Shown piece by piece: positions 34,560-42,659 of a stretch of 64,000 nucleotides of DNA. This DNA comes from Collinsella sp. (lineage in GTDB: Bacteria > Actinomycetota > Coriobacteriia > Coriobacteriales > Coriobacteriaceae). How positions within the stretch are numbered: the first letter of the stretch is position 1; each line of letters begins with the position of its first letter. The position numbers were made by a program, and so were the translations under genes. Where the stretch lies: NCBI GenBank assembly GCA_019414245.1, contig DXMK01000015.1:171383-235382 (forward strand), given 5' to 3'. The notes beneath the pieces are model-generated. The model searched no databases. It was not told the origin of the DNA and was given only the letters and a program-made list of their open reading frames with translations.

Positions 34560-35780
34560 ATGGTTGATACAGATTTTGCCTGGCGGCTTACGCAAGGGCT
34601 CGTGCGGATCGACAGTTCCGACCCAGGTGCGTATGAGGGCGAGATTGAACGCTATATCAAAGCGTTGGTTGAGGAACGGTTGGCGCAGCTGAGCCATCCG
34701 GTACTCGATGCCGTGCAGGTTGAGGAACTCGAGGTGCTGCCCGGGCGCCGCAACCTTATGGTCACCGTGCCGGGACTGAGCGACGAGCCACGGCTCGTCT
34801 ATATCTGCCATATGGATACCGTTACACTGGGCGATGGCTGGGACGCGGACATTCCGCCGCTCGGAGCGATCGTGCGCAACGATAAACTCTATGGCCGCGG
34901 TGCCTGCGATATGAAGGGTGGCCTGGCCTGCGCCATTGCCGCACTGGTCCATACGCTCGAGCGCGTGGCGGCAGAAGGCAAGCTGCCCCGCCGTGGCTTC
35001 TCACTCATTTGCTCGGTCGACGAGGAGGACTTTATGCGCGGCTCAGAGGCCACGATCGATGCTGGCTGGGTCGGCTCGCGTGAATGGGTGCTGGACACCG
35101 AGCCCACCGACGGACAGATCCAGGTGGCGCACAAGGGGCGTACGTGGTTCGAGATTGAAATGACTGGCGTGACGGCGCATGCGAGCCAGCCCTGGAAGGG
35201 CGCGGATGCCGTCGCTGCCATGGCCGAGGTCGTGTGTTCGCTCCGTCGCGCGTTTATGGCGCTGCCCGCGCACGATGAGCTGGGGCCTTCGACCATCACG
35301 TTTGGCCAAATCGAGGGCGGATATCGCCCCTACGTCGTACCCGACCGCGCCAAAGTCTGGGTCGACATGCGCCTGACCCCGCCGACCGATACGGCCGCCG
35401 CGACGCGCATGGTAGAGCAGGCCATCGCCGTCGCCGAAGCCGCCGTTCCCGGTTGCCATGGCAGCTACACCGTAACGGGCGACCGCCCCGCCATCGAGCG
35501 CGACCCGAACTCTCCCCTTCTAGCAGTGCTCAAGCGTGCCGCCGATGACGTGACGGACGCGGACACGACCGTCGGCTTCTTTACCGGCTACACCGACACC
35601 GCCGTCATTGCCGGCAAGACAGGTAACCGCAATTGCATGAGCTACGGTCCCGGGTCGCTCGCGCTCGCGCACAAGCCCAACGAATATGTGCCCCACGCCG
35701 ATATCGTTCGTTGTCAGCAGGTGCTAATCGCGCTCGCCGATAACGTGCTCTGGGACGCGAGCGGCCAAGTTGGGGCATAA
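34560..35780 (+). CDS. M20-family metallopeptidase (ArgE/DapE group)
   Basis: A 406-residue zinc peptidase of the ArgE/DapE/ACY1 group. Metal ligands are visible in VYICHMDTVTLGD (H and D), GRGACDMKGGLACA (D), CSVDEEDFMRGSE (catalytic E and ligand E) and the C-terminal HADIVR region. The dimerisation domain starts near residue 200 with GVTAHASQPWKGADAV. It hydrolyses an amide bond of an acylated amino acid or dipeptide; desuccinylase, deacetylase or peptidase activities are all possible. GAGGTGCCT precedes the ATG. A DUF1015 gene follows. Confidence 0.85.
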   Translation: MVDTDFAWRLTQGLVRIDSSDPGAYEGEIERYIKALVEERLAQLSHPVLDAVQVEELEVLPGRRNLMVTVPGLSDEPRLVYICHMDTVTLGDGWDADIPPLGAIVRNDKLYGRGACDMKGGLACAIAALVHTLERVAAEGKLPRRGFSLICSVDEEDFMRGSEATIDAGWVGSREWVLDTEPTDGQIQVAHKGRTWFEIEMTGVTAHASQPWKGADAVAAMAEVVCSLRRAFMALPAHDELGPSTITFGQIEGGYRPYVVPDRAKVWVDMRLTPPTDTAAATRMVEQAIAVAEAAVPGCHGSYTVTGDRPAIERDPNSPLLAVLKRAADDVTDADTTVGFFTGYTDTAVIAGKTGNRNCMSYGPGSLALAHKPNEYVPHADIVRCQQVLIALADNVLWDASGQVGA

Positions 35781-35819
35781 TAAGCCGCGAACAAACCGAC
35801 TCGTGCGTTAGGACCGCCC

Positions 35820-36500
35820 ATGAAAGCACTTCCGTTTCCCTGCATCCGCCCGGCTCAGGACCGCGTGCTCGAGGCGCTGCCTGCAATGGGCAGCATCCTG
35901 AGCGGCAACGATGCTCTGCGCGGAGCCCTTGCCGATGGTCTGATGCTCAAGGACCCGGGTGCGGCGTATTACGTGTACGAATGCTCGGGCGAGCCGGGAC
36001 GTGTGACGGGTGTCGTGGCGATCTGCCCGGTTGGTGCGCTGGCGGGCGGCGACGCGGTTGCCGCCGATACGACCGCCGCTGCGCGCGCAATCGCCGACCT
36101 CAAGGTACAGCCCCGTCCCGTAACGCTTGTCTACGAAGCCTCTCCCGTCATGGATATCATCCTCGGCGCCGCAAAAGAGGGCGCTTCACTCTATGCCGTC
36201 ACCGACCCCGCCGGCATTACGCACCGCGTGTGGGAGGTCAAGCGCGAGGACGCCGTCGGGGCCATCCGCGCCATGCTCGACCAGGCGCCGGAGCCGGCAC
36301 TGGCCGACGACCCTGCCTACGCTGTCGCACTAGTCGAGGCATCACAGCTCCTGGCCGACGATGCACGTGCCGCCGGCACCTACACGGGCAAAGAGCCGTT
36401 CAACTTTGCCGTAGCTGCGCTCTTCCCCGCCGCGCAGGTCAGCGGCGGCGCGGCGCAGGTTCCGACGGGTCTGCTCACGCACCAGGTCGCGCGGTTCTAG
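35820..36500 (+). CDS. Short DUF1015-like protein
   Basis: A 226-residue protein resembling the N-terminal part of DUF1015, with the opening PFPCIRPAQDRVLEALP, YYVYECSGEPGRVTGVVAIC and TDPAGITHRVWEV. Full DUF1015 proteins have about 400 residues and an IADGHHR-type motif; here the corresponding site reads LADDPAYAVALVEASQLLAD and the C-terminal half is missing. Family members often sit near serine biosynthesis genes, as here, but the role is unknown. The reading frame has no visible frameshift in its length, so this may be a genuine shortened form rather than a pseudogene. Confidence 0.7.
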   Translation: MKALPFPCIRPAQDRVLEALPAMGSILSGNDALRGALADGLMLKDPGAAYYVYECSGEPGRVTGVVAICPVGALAGGDAVAADTTAAARAIADLKVQPRPVTLVYEASPVMDIILGAAKEGASLYAVTDPAGITHRVWEVKREDAVGAIRAMLDQAPEPALADDPAYAVALVEASQLLADDARAAGTYTGKEPFNFAVAALFPAAQVSGGAAQVPTGLLTHQVARF

Positions 36501-36544
36501 CAAGACCAGACCGTCCAGCACAAAAATCGGCAGCCCAACAAACA

Positions 36545-36586
36545 GGGGGCGGAGATGCAGCAGGTACATGCATCTCCGCCCCTTTT
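36545..36586 (+). terminator. Terminator after the DUF1015-like gene
   Basis: GGGGCGGAGATGCA and TGCATCTCCGCCCC form a 14-base perfect stem followed by TTTTG. Confidence 0.85.
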
Positions 36587-36629
36587 GCGTCGAGAAGTTA
36601 TGCCGACGACCCGTGCCGCCGCGCTCGCG

Positions 36630-37265
36630 TTATCCGCGCTGCGGACCCGCAGTAGCCACGAGCGGTTCAAGCCCCAGCTCGCGCGCGTAGTCTTCCTGCG
36701 TAAAGACTTCGACCAGTTCAAACGTATCGGCCGCATCGTCAAACGCAAAATGCAGCACTGAGCAGTTGCCCGGCACGCGTTCGCGCTCGTCGGCCGCCGC
36801 GCCCCGCACGTGGTCCAAAAACTCCTTGATAGCCGAACCGTGGCTCACCGCGAGCACGCACTCGTGGTCCGGACGTCGCATAAGATCGGTTATCGTCGCC
36901 GCCATGCGCTCGCGCACCTGCATCTGGCCCTCGCCGCCAAACTGACGATAGAAATCTCGCCACGGGCGCTCGGGCATAAGCATCACGCGCTCGGCCTCAA
37001 AGTCGCCAAAGAACCACTCACGCAGACCGTCCAGGCGCTCGTACGCCAAGCCCGGCCACAGGTTGGCGATAGTCTGCTCGGTGCGATGAAGTGTGGAGGT
37101 GTAGGCATGATCGGGTTCAATGCCGCGCGCACGTAAGAACATGCCGGCACGCGCCGCCTGGTCGCAACCCAACTGCGTAAGCGGCGAGTCACTCCAACCC
37201 TGAATAATGCGCTTAAGGTTGAATATTGTCTGCCCATGACGAACCAGATACAGGTCTTTATTCAT
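36630..37265 (-). CDS. Histidine phosphatase (phosphoglycerate mutase-like), copy 1
   Basis: A 211-residue member of the histidine phosphatase superfamily. The phosphohistidine motif is DLYLVRHGQTIFN near the N-terminus, and the second catalytic His is in LAVSHGSAIKEFL. It lacks the longer insertions of true phosphoglycerate mutase GpmA and is probably a phosphatase of unknown substrate. GAAAGGACCCC precedes the ATG at 37265. It follows a related gene after 17 bases; the pair looks like an old tandem duplication. Confidence 0.88.
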   Translation of the reverse strand: MNKDLYLVRHGQTIFNLKRIIQGWSDSPLTQLGCDQAARAGMFLRARGIEPDHAYTSTLHRTEQTIANLWPGLAYERLDGLREWFFGDFEAERVMLMPERPWRDFYRQFGGEGQMQVRERMAATITDLMRRPDHECVLAVSHGSAIKEFLDHVRGAAADERERVPGNCSVLHFAFDDAADTFELVEVFTQEDYARELGLEPLVATAGPQRG

Positions 37266-37282
37266 AGGGGTCCTTTCGTTCG

Positions 37283-37825
37283 TTACCAATCAAGGAGCGA
37301 AAACGCACCGTCGCAATAGCCAAAATGAAGCACGGCACCGTTGTCGGGTAGCTCTCCCCTGCCAGTCACATACTCAAGAAACTCCTGGCAGGAAGAGCCG
37401 TGGGAGACTGCCAGCACACAGTCGTGCTGCGGCCTGGCCATGATGTGGGACAGCGCCGCGACCATGCGCGACTGGAGCTCGCCTTCAGACTCGCCACCAA
37501 AGGCCACCGGATAATCACCCCAGGGCTGCGGCGGCATCTCGCGATTTGATGTACCCTCCAGCGAGCCCAAATGCCACTCGCGCAGGTCATCGACCAGCTC
37601 TATCGAGCGGCCCTCACCAGCAATTAGCTCAGCCGTATGCCGCGCCCGGCCCAACGGCGAGGAATACACACGGTCAAAGGTCACGCCACGCGCCTCAAAC
37701 GCCGCGCGCGTCGCCAGCGCCTGCTCGCGCCCGCGCGCCGTAAGCGGCGAATCGTGCCCACCCTGCAAAATGTTCTGCACATTGAGCTCAGTCTGCCCAT
37801 GCCGCACCAAATACAAATCTGCCAC
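37283..37825 (-). CDS. Histidine phosphatase (phosphoglycerate mutase-like), copy 2
   Basis: A 180-residue paralogue of the next gene, with DLYLVRHGQTELNVQNILQG at the N-terminus and LAVSHGSSCQEFLEYV as the second catalytic block. It is about 30 residues shorter. The two share the order RHG, ERA-type helix, GxL-EG/GDFE and SHG, so they are clearly related. The family removes phosphate from sugars, cobalamin precursors or other small molecules. Its stop codon lies 17 bases before the start of copy 1, which suggests co-transcription. Confidence 0.88.
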   Translation of the reverse strand: MADLYLVRHGQTELNVQNILQGGHDSPLTARGREQALATRAAFEARGVTFDRVYSSPLGRARHTAELIAGEGRSIELVDDLREWHLGSLEGTSNREMPPQPWGDYPVAFGGESEGELQSRMVAALSHIMARPQHDCVLAVSHGSSCQEFLEYVTGRGELPDNGAVLHFGYCDGAFSLLDW

Positions 37826-37839
37826 ACGTCCTCCCCTCG

Positions 37840-37877
37840 CACCACCGCAAAGGGGACAGGTACCTTTGTGGTGGTTT
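37840..37877. repeat. Family A palindromic repeat, copy 7
   Basis: CACCACCGCAAAGGGGACAG / TACCTTTGTGGTGGTTT, with two changes from the consensus. It lies between the nitroreductase gene and the histidine phosphatase pair. Confidence 0.8.
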
Positions 37878-37907
37878 ACCGCCGGATCACACCGCGGTGA
37901 CGCTCAG

Positions 37908-38579
37908 CTACACCAGTACGTCGACAAGCGGGCGCTTGGGTACGTGGTGCACCTGCGCCTCGTCGCGCCAGTAATTAATTGAGCCGTCGGGGTTGGAATC
38001 GATCGCATCGATCACCTGCGTCTCGGCCGGAACGCCAAACGCCATGATCAGCTTGAGCTCATACTTGTCGCTATCGAGCCCCATGGCATCGATCGCGTGG
38101 GGCGTAAAGGCCTTGAACATGCAGGCAGCCACCTCGGGCGTGGCGCTGCGGGCGGCGAGCATCATCGTCTGCGCGGCAATGCCCGTGTCGACCTCAGTAA
38201 TAGGAGCGGCGGGCTTACCCGGAACGGCGCGCTCGGCAAGAATCGCGATGTAGCCGGTCGGGCGCTCGCCCTCATCGGGACCCGGCCAATCCTTGAGCGC
38301 ACCGGCCCATGCAAGCTCGTCAAATACACGCGCGCAGTCCTCTGCACCGCTTACCACATGAAAACGCAGACGCTGAGCATTGGCACCACAGGGAGTCAGG
38401 TGCGCCAGCTCCGCCAGCTCAAGCAAAAGCTCACGCGGCACGCGCATGGACTCGTCAAAGCGACGGCACGTGCGGGCGCAGCGAACCAACGCATCAAACG
38501 CGTCCAAGCCGAGCTTTTCGCAACCCTGCTTTGCCATCGACTCAGCGCTTACCGGCGCTGCGGGAACTGCTTCGTTCAT
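37908..38579 (-). CDS. Nitroreductase-family flavoprotein
   Basis: A 223-residue FMN-dependent nitroreductase-like protein. The conserved start of the fold is RTCRRFDESMRVPRELLLEL, with AHLTPCGANAQRLRFHVV as the FMN phosphate site and DTGIAAQTMMLAARS as the dimer helix. It reduces nitro compounds, quinones or other electron acceptors with NAD(P)H in the cytoplasm. The ATG at 38579 follows GGGGGTCCCT; a TTG four codons upstream is possible. Confidence 0.85.
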   Translation of the reverse strand: MNEAVPAAPVSAESMAKQGCEKLGLDAFDALVRCARTCRRFDESMRVPRELLLELAELAHLTPCGANAQRLRFHVVSGAEDCARVFDELAWAGALKDWPGPDEGERPTGYIAILAERAVPGKPAAPITEVDTGIAAQTMMLAARSATPEVAACMFKAFTPHAIDAMGLDSDKYELKLIMAFGVPAETQVIDAIDSNPDGSINYWRDEAQVHHVPKRPLVDVLV

Positions 38580-38815
38580 AGGGACCCCCAATTTCGGGCA
38601 ATTGTTCTTAGGAAAATCTAACCTAAAACGTAGGCAATAACGAACAGGGCTGCAATGTTCTACACCTGTTGAATAGAAAATCGCGACGTGGGGAACAACG
38701 GAAACAATTCGGGGCCCTTTGGGTTACGTTTCGCCCTCCCCGACCCATACGCCAGCGCCTTTAGGCGATACTGGTTGTAACGATCAAGGCTTACGCCGCA
38801 CGGAAAGGAGACATT

Positions 38816-39418
38816 ATGGGCATCTTTAAGAACGATGACCAAAAATCGAGCCAGTTTGGATTTGACGAGAAAAGCATGGCAGGCAAGGCCGTCAAGGCCG
38901 TGCGCTGGATTTACGCCATCACGGGCGTCTTGGCGCTCGTCGCCGGCATCGCACTGCTGTTTGCGCCCGCCAAGTCCCTCGTCTTCCTAACGACCGTCTT
39001 GGGCTTCTACTTTGTGATCACGGCCGCGATCAGGCTGTTTACCGCTGTTTTCGAGCCACTGCTGCCCACCGGCTGGCGCGTGACGAGCATCATCTCCAAC
39101 CTACTCATTATCTTGGGCGGCGTCATAATCCTGCGCAACCAGGCCTTCTCGACCGCGACGCTCACCACGATGGTGGTTATCGTGGCCGGCTTTGGCTGGA
39201 TCGTCGAAGGTGTCATGTCCATTCTGGAGTCCGAGCTTTCGTCCAACCGTGCCCTCGCCATCCTGAGCGGCGCGCTCTCCATCATCGCCGGCATGTTCGT
39301 GTTTATCTATCCGCTGTGGTCGGCCAAGATGCTCGTCATCTTTAGCGGCGCCGCACTGCTGGTGTTTGGCGTAACGCTGATTGTTCGCGCTATTCAATTT
39401 GGCAAACTGGTGCACTAG
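38816..39418 (+). CDS. HdeD-like DUF308 membrane protein
   Basis: A 200-residue protein with six hydrophobic helices, in pairs, after a polar N-terminus of about 25 residues. The repeated pattern ALVAGIALLFAPAKSLVFLT and ILSGALSIIAGMFVFIYPLW is typical of DUF308/HdeD, a family linked to acid resistance in enterobacteria but poorly studied elsewhere. GGAAAGGAGACATT precedes the ATG. The stop codon is followed at once by the start of the next gene, so the two are translationally coupled. Confidence 0.85.
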   Translation: MGIFKNDDQKSSQFGFDEKSMAGKAVKAVRWIYAITGVLALVAGIALLFAPAKSLVFLTTVLGFYFVITAAIRLFTAVFEPLLPTGWRVTSIISNLLIILGGVIILRNQAFSTATLTTMVVIVAGFGWIVEGVMSILESELSSNRALAILSGALSIIAGMFVFIYPLWSAKMLVIFSGAALLVFGVTLIVRAIQFGKLVH

Positions 39419-39901
39419 ATGCCGCGAACGCTCTTTATTGATGCAGACGCCTGCCCGGTCACGCGCGAGTCGATTGACTGCGCGCGGCGGGCGGGCGTCG
39501 CCGTCGTTATCGCCGGCAACAGCACACAGAACCTGGAACGCCACATTCGCCGCGACGATCCGCGCGACGTCGAGCATGCGCGACGCGGATTTTGGGTCAC
39601 GACGCTCGATGTGAGCATGGGCGCCGACAGCGCCGACTTTGCCATTGTCGAACGCCTGCAGGCGGGCAATGTAGTCGTGACGCAGGACATTGGCTTGGCG
39701 AGCATGGTGCTCGGGCGCGATGCCGCCGCCATCGGCGTGCGCGGGCGCGTCTACGATAAGGCGACCATCGACATGCAACTGTTTATTCGCCACGAGGAAA
39801 AGAAGGTGCGCCGCGCCGGCGGTCGCACTCGCGGTCCGGCGGCATTTACCAGCGAAGACCGGGCCCGCTTTAAGCGCAACCTCACCGAGCTGCTGCGCTA
39901 A
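39419..39901 (+). CDS. YaiI/YqxD family (DUF188) protein
   Basis: A 160-residue protein of the YaiI/YqxD family, which has a PIN-like fold. FIDADACPVTRESID, VIAGNSTQNLERH, TLDVSMGADSADFAIVE and VVTQDIGLASMVLGRDA hold the acidic residues of the putative active site, and KKVRRAGGRTRGPAAFTSED is the conserved tail. A nuclease role is suspected but not proven. It starts on the base after the HdeD-like stop codon and is followed by a terminator. Confidence 0.88.
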   Translation: MPRTLFIDADACPVTRESIDCARRAGVAVVIAGNSTQNLERHIRRDDPRDVEHARRGFWVTTLDVSMGADSADFAIVERLQAGNVVVTQDIGLASMVLGRDAAAIGVRGRVYDKATIDMQLFIRHEEKKVRRAGGRTRGPAAFTSEDRARFKRNLTELLR

Positions 39902-39903
39902 CC

Positions 39904-39947
39904 AAGGTAGATTTTCGGGACATGCCCGGAAATCTACCTTTTTGTTT
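39904..39947 (+). terminator. Terminator after the YaiI-like gene
   Basis: AAGGTAGATTTTCGGG / CCCGGAAATCTACCTT stem followed by TTTTGTTTT. Confidence 0.88.
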
Positions 39948-39980
39948 TGCGCGGTGTGAGCGCTCGGAATCCATGGCTCA

Positions 39981-40060
39981 ACAAAAAACGGGCTTCAAAA
40001 TGCCATGCGTCGCCGCATTGCGCAGGCGCCGAGCATGGCTATTTGAAGCCCATTTTTTTA
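39981..40060 (-). terminator. Terminator of the metal exporter gene
   Basis: On the minus strand ATGGGCTTCAAATAGCCATGC pairs over its length with GCATGGCATTTTGAAGCCCG around a GC-rich loop that itself folds, and ends in TTTTTTGTTG. Confidence 0.8.
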
Positions 40061-40067
40061 GGCCTAC

Positions 40068-41168
40068 TTAGAGGCCGAAGGCGGATAGGATAAGGCCCCA
40101 GCCGGCGCCGATGACGTACATCATGACCAGGAACACGGCGTTTTCACGAGCGCTGCGGTTGGTGCGGAACAGGACAAGATAGCCCACGCCGGCGGAAATG
40201 AGCGTGCCGGCGAGCATCGGCGCCAGCTGTAGCGCGCCCTCCAGGTACAGCTGCGTAATGACCACGCTGGCCGAGCAGTTGGGGATCAGGCCGACGAGTG
40301 CCGAGCCCAAGACGGCGAGCGTCTCGTTGCCACGCAGGAACTGCTCGATCGCGGACTCTCCGAAGGTCTCGAGCACGGCAACTAGAATCAGCGTCACCAG
40401 GAAAATAAAAACCGAAACCTGCACGGTGTGCGAGATCGCGCTGCGGATAATCGACAGGACGGGCGCACCTTCGTGGGAGTGACCGTGGTCGTGCCCATGG
40501 CCGTGGTGGTGCTCATGCTCGCCTGCGTGACCGTGGTCATGGCTGTGTCCGTGGTCGCGCTCGTGTTCATCTTCATCATCATCGCAACCGCAATGGTCGC
40601 GCTCGCACAACTCGTGGATGTGGTCGGCGCTCACGCCCGCCTCGGCCACTTCATCAATGATGTCGCCCCCGGTATGGTCGTCGTGCGCGCAGTTCACATG
40701 AGCCGGATTGGCAGCGGTCCCCAGCACGGTACGGCGAATCGCCGCATGCGCGCGGGCATTACGACGAAGGCCGCGGATAGCCGCGTCCACGATAAAGCCC
40801 GTGACCAGCGCGATCAGTGCCTTCGAAGCCAAAAGCATCGCCATGGTCTGCACGGGCACCTGCTCGGCGAGCAACAGCGGCAGCATCTCATCGGAGGTCG
40901 AGAGGAACACGGCGACCAGCGTGCCCAGCGTCACGACACGGCCGGCGTACAGCGTTGCTGCCATGGCCGAAAATCCGCACTGCGGCACAATGCCCAGCAG
41001 CGAGCCAGCCACGGGACCCGCAGCGCCGGCGCGCTTGATAGCGCCGTTGACGCGGTCGCCCGCAACGTGCTCAAGTGTCTCGAGGGCCAGATACGTCACC
41101 AACAAAAACGGCACCAGCGAGAGCGTGTCCTTGCCGGCGTCGAGCAGAATATCAATCAGCAAATCCAT
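40068..41168 (-). CDS. Putative ten-helix heavy-metal (manganese-type) exporter
   Basis: A 366-residue membrane protein of the ArsP_2/putative manganese transporter family. Two homologous halves of about five helices each carry the GIVPQCGFSAMAATLYAG and GLIPNCSASVVITQLYLEGA motifs. Between them is a cytoplasmic or exposed loop of about 75 residues made mostly of His and Asp (for example HGHSHDHGHAGEHEHHHGHG), plus a CGCDDDEDEHE stretch, which should bind divalent metal. The role in metal efflux is inferred from the family. It lies alone with its own terminator. Confidence 0.82.
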   Translation of the reverse strand: MDLLIDILLDAGKDTLSLVPFLLVTYLALETLEHVAGDRVNGAIKRAGAAGPVAGSLLGIVPQCGFSAMAATLYAGRVVTLGTLVAVFLSTSDEMLPLLLAEQVPVQTMAMLLASKALIALVTGFIVDAAIRGLRRNARAHAAIRRTVLGTAANPAHVNCAHDDHTGGDIIDEVAEAGVSADHIHELCERDHCGCDDDEDEHERDHGHSHDHGHAGEHEHHHGHGHDHGHSHEGAPVLSIIRSAISHTVQVSVFIFLVTLILVAVLETFGESAIEQFLRGNETLAVLGSALVGLIPNCSASVVITQLYLEGALQLAPMLAGTLISAGVGYLVLFRTNRSARENAVFLVMMYVIGAGWGLILSAFGL

Positions 41169-41340
41169 GACGGATGGAACCTTTCATGTCTTTCGGCAGC
41201 ATTGTAAAAGTCCTAGCGGTCAACTAGGGTATTGTAGTTGTCCTAGGCGCGATGCCAATAGTTGCCCATGGTAAACTATCATCTCGCCATAACTCAATGC
41301 CACCGAGCCGCGCGACACGGCCCGTCCAAGGAGCAGTTAT

Positions 41341-42309
41341 ATGAACGTTTCACAAGCACTCGAATACGAGCGCCAGCCGTTTATCCCCATGTTTATCTAT
41401 GGCGATCACGGCGCCATGGAGTCCGAGCGCCAGAAGGGCGAGGAGGCCCTTAAGGTGCTCGAAACCGAGTACTTTACCGCCGAGGGCGACCCCAGCTTCG
41501 ACTTTGCCACCGTGCGCGGCCTGGCTGACCGCAACCGCGACCTGTGCGACCAGATTGGCGAGGCGCGCCTGCGCAACGTGACGCCCGCGACGCTTTCGCG
41601 CGGCCTGTCCGATGCCGACACCTGCGCTGCCATCGGCAAGATGCAAAAGCGCACCGCCGCGTCCGTCATGCGCGAAATCCGCGGCGACCGCGACGCGCTC
41701 GGCGTGGCCTACGCCCGCAAGCCCATCCAAGGCACGGTGCTGGGCATCGACATCGAAACCACCGGTCGCGCGCCCGAGCGCGGCTACATCATCAACGTGG
41801 GCTGGGAAATCATGGAGCTCACCAGCGACGCCGTGCCGCATGACGCCGAAGCACACTACTGCGGCCTGCCCGACATCTATCGCGGCGAGGACGTGCCGCT
41901 GTCGAATATCCACCACATCACTTGGGACGACATCGACGGCAAAACGCCCTTCCGTGAGAACAAGGGACTGCAGAAGCAGCTGCTCAAGCTTATGAAGAAG
42001 TACCCGTACATGGCGCATAACGCCGCGTTCGAGGACAGCTGGTTCAAGATTCACCTGGACGGTTACGCCGAGGCGCGTCGTGCCGGCAAGATTATCGTCA
42101 TCGACTCGCGCCAGATCTGCCGCAGCCTGGATGCCGACGTCCGCTCGCTCCCCCGCGAATCCGCCCCCGCCGCGCTCGAGAACTGGGCGCGCCGCCGTGG
42201 AACCCTCGCCGCCGACGCCTACGAGCAGCATCTGGGCCTGGACGACACCGACCTCATGCTCCGCACCGTCCAAGCCGAGTTCAACCTCAAGAACCTATTT
42301 GCCAAGTAG
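41341..42309 (+). CDS. DnaQ-fold 3'-5' exonuclease domain protein
   Basis: A 322-residue protein. The first 130 residues are a helical region without a recognised domain. The exonuclease domain starts near residue 135: VLGIDIETTGRAPERGYIIN gives the first D/E pair, MAHNAAFEDSWF the third acidic residue and HLGLDDTDLML the His and last Asp, so it is a complete DEDDh site. Such proteins degrade DNA or RNA ends or proofread; no polymerase partner is adjacent. CCAAGGAGCAGTTAT precedes the ATG. Confidence 0.82.
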   Translation: MNVSQALEYERQPFIPMFIYGDHGAMESERQKGEEALKVLETEYFTAEGDPSFDFATVRGLADRNRDLCDQIGEARLRNVTPATLSRGLSDADTCAAIGKMQKRTAASVMREIRGDRDALGVAYARKPIQGTVLGIDIETTGRAPERGYIINVGWEIMELTSDAVPHDAEAHYCGLPDIYRGEDVPLSNIHHITWDDIDGKTPFRENKGLQKQLLKLMKKYPYMAHNAAFEDSWFKIHLDGYAEARRAGKIIVIDSRQICRSLDADVRSLPRESAPAALENWARRRGTLAADAYEQHLGLDDTDLMLRTVQAEFNLKNLFAK

Positions 42310-42342
42310 AAACGTCTACGACAAACACGGCGTAGATCACGA

Positions 42343-42378
42343 GCGGCCCCGCAGCGGGAAACCCCGCAGCGGGGCCAC
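42343..42378 (+). terminator. GC-rich hairpin after the exonuclease gene
   Basis: GCGGCCCCGC and GCGGGGCC form a stem with a CAGCGGG/CCCCGC inner part. There is no T-run. The rest of 42379-42659 is AT-rich and holds no other feature that I can support. Confidence 0.5.
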
Positions 42379-42659
42379 CCTACGTTCCACAGATAGATTT
42401 GCCATCACAAATTCTGAACCCTCATTTTGAACGATTTCGGCCAATTCCCGACGCGTAATTCGTTGTCGGATGGTGATGCATCACTATCAAATGTGCGGCA
42501 GTTGAGTATTTATATGCTATAGCTAAGCTGCGAAAACTTTTATTTAGGGCATACCAGCCCATAATTGCGTCAAGCTTTTGGACAGCATTTGGTTAGACCT
42601 CTAAAACGGCTTTTCCACTCAGCGCCATCAACACGACATTAGCTGACACGATATATACC

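Noticed and set aside
36630..37265. Calling the histidine phosphatases true phosphoglycerate mutases (gpmA)
   Set aside because: They have the RHG and SHG motifs but lack the length and insertions of glycolytic GpmA; a phosphatase of unknown substrate is the safer call.
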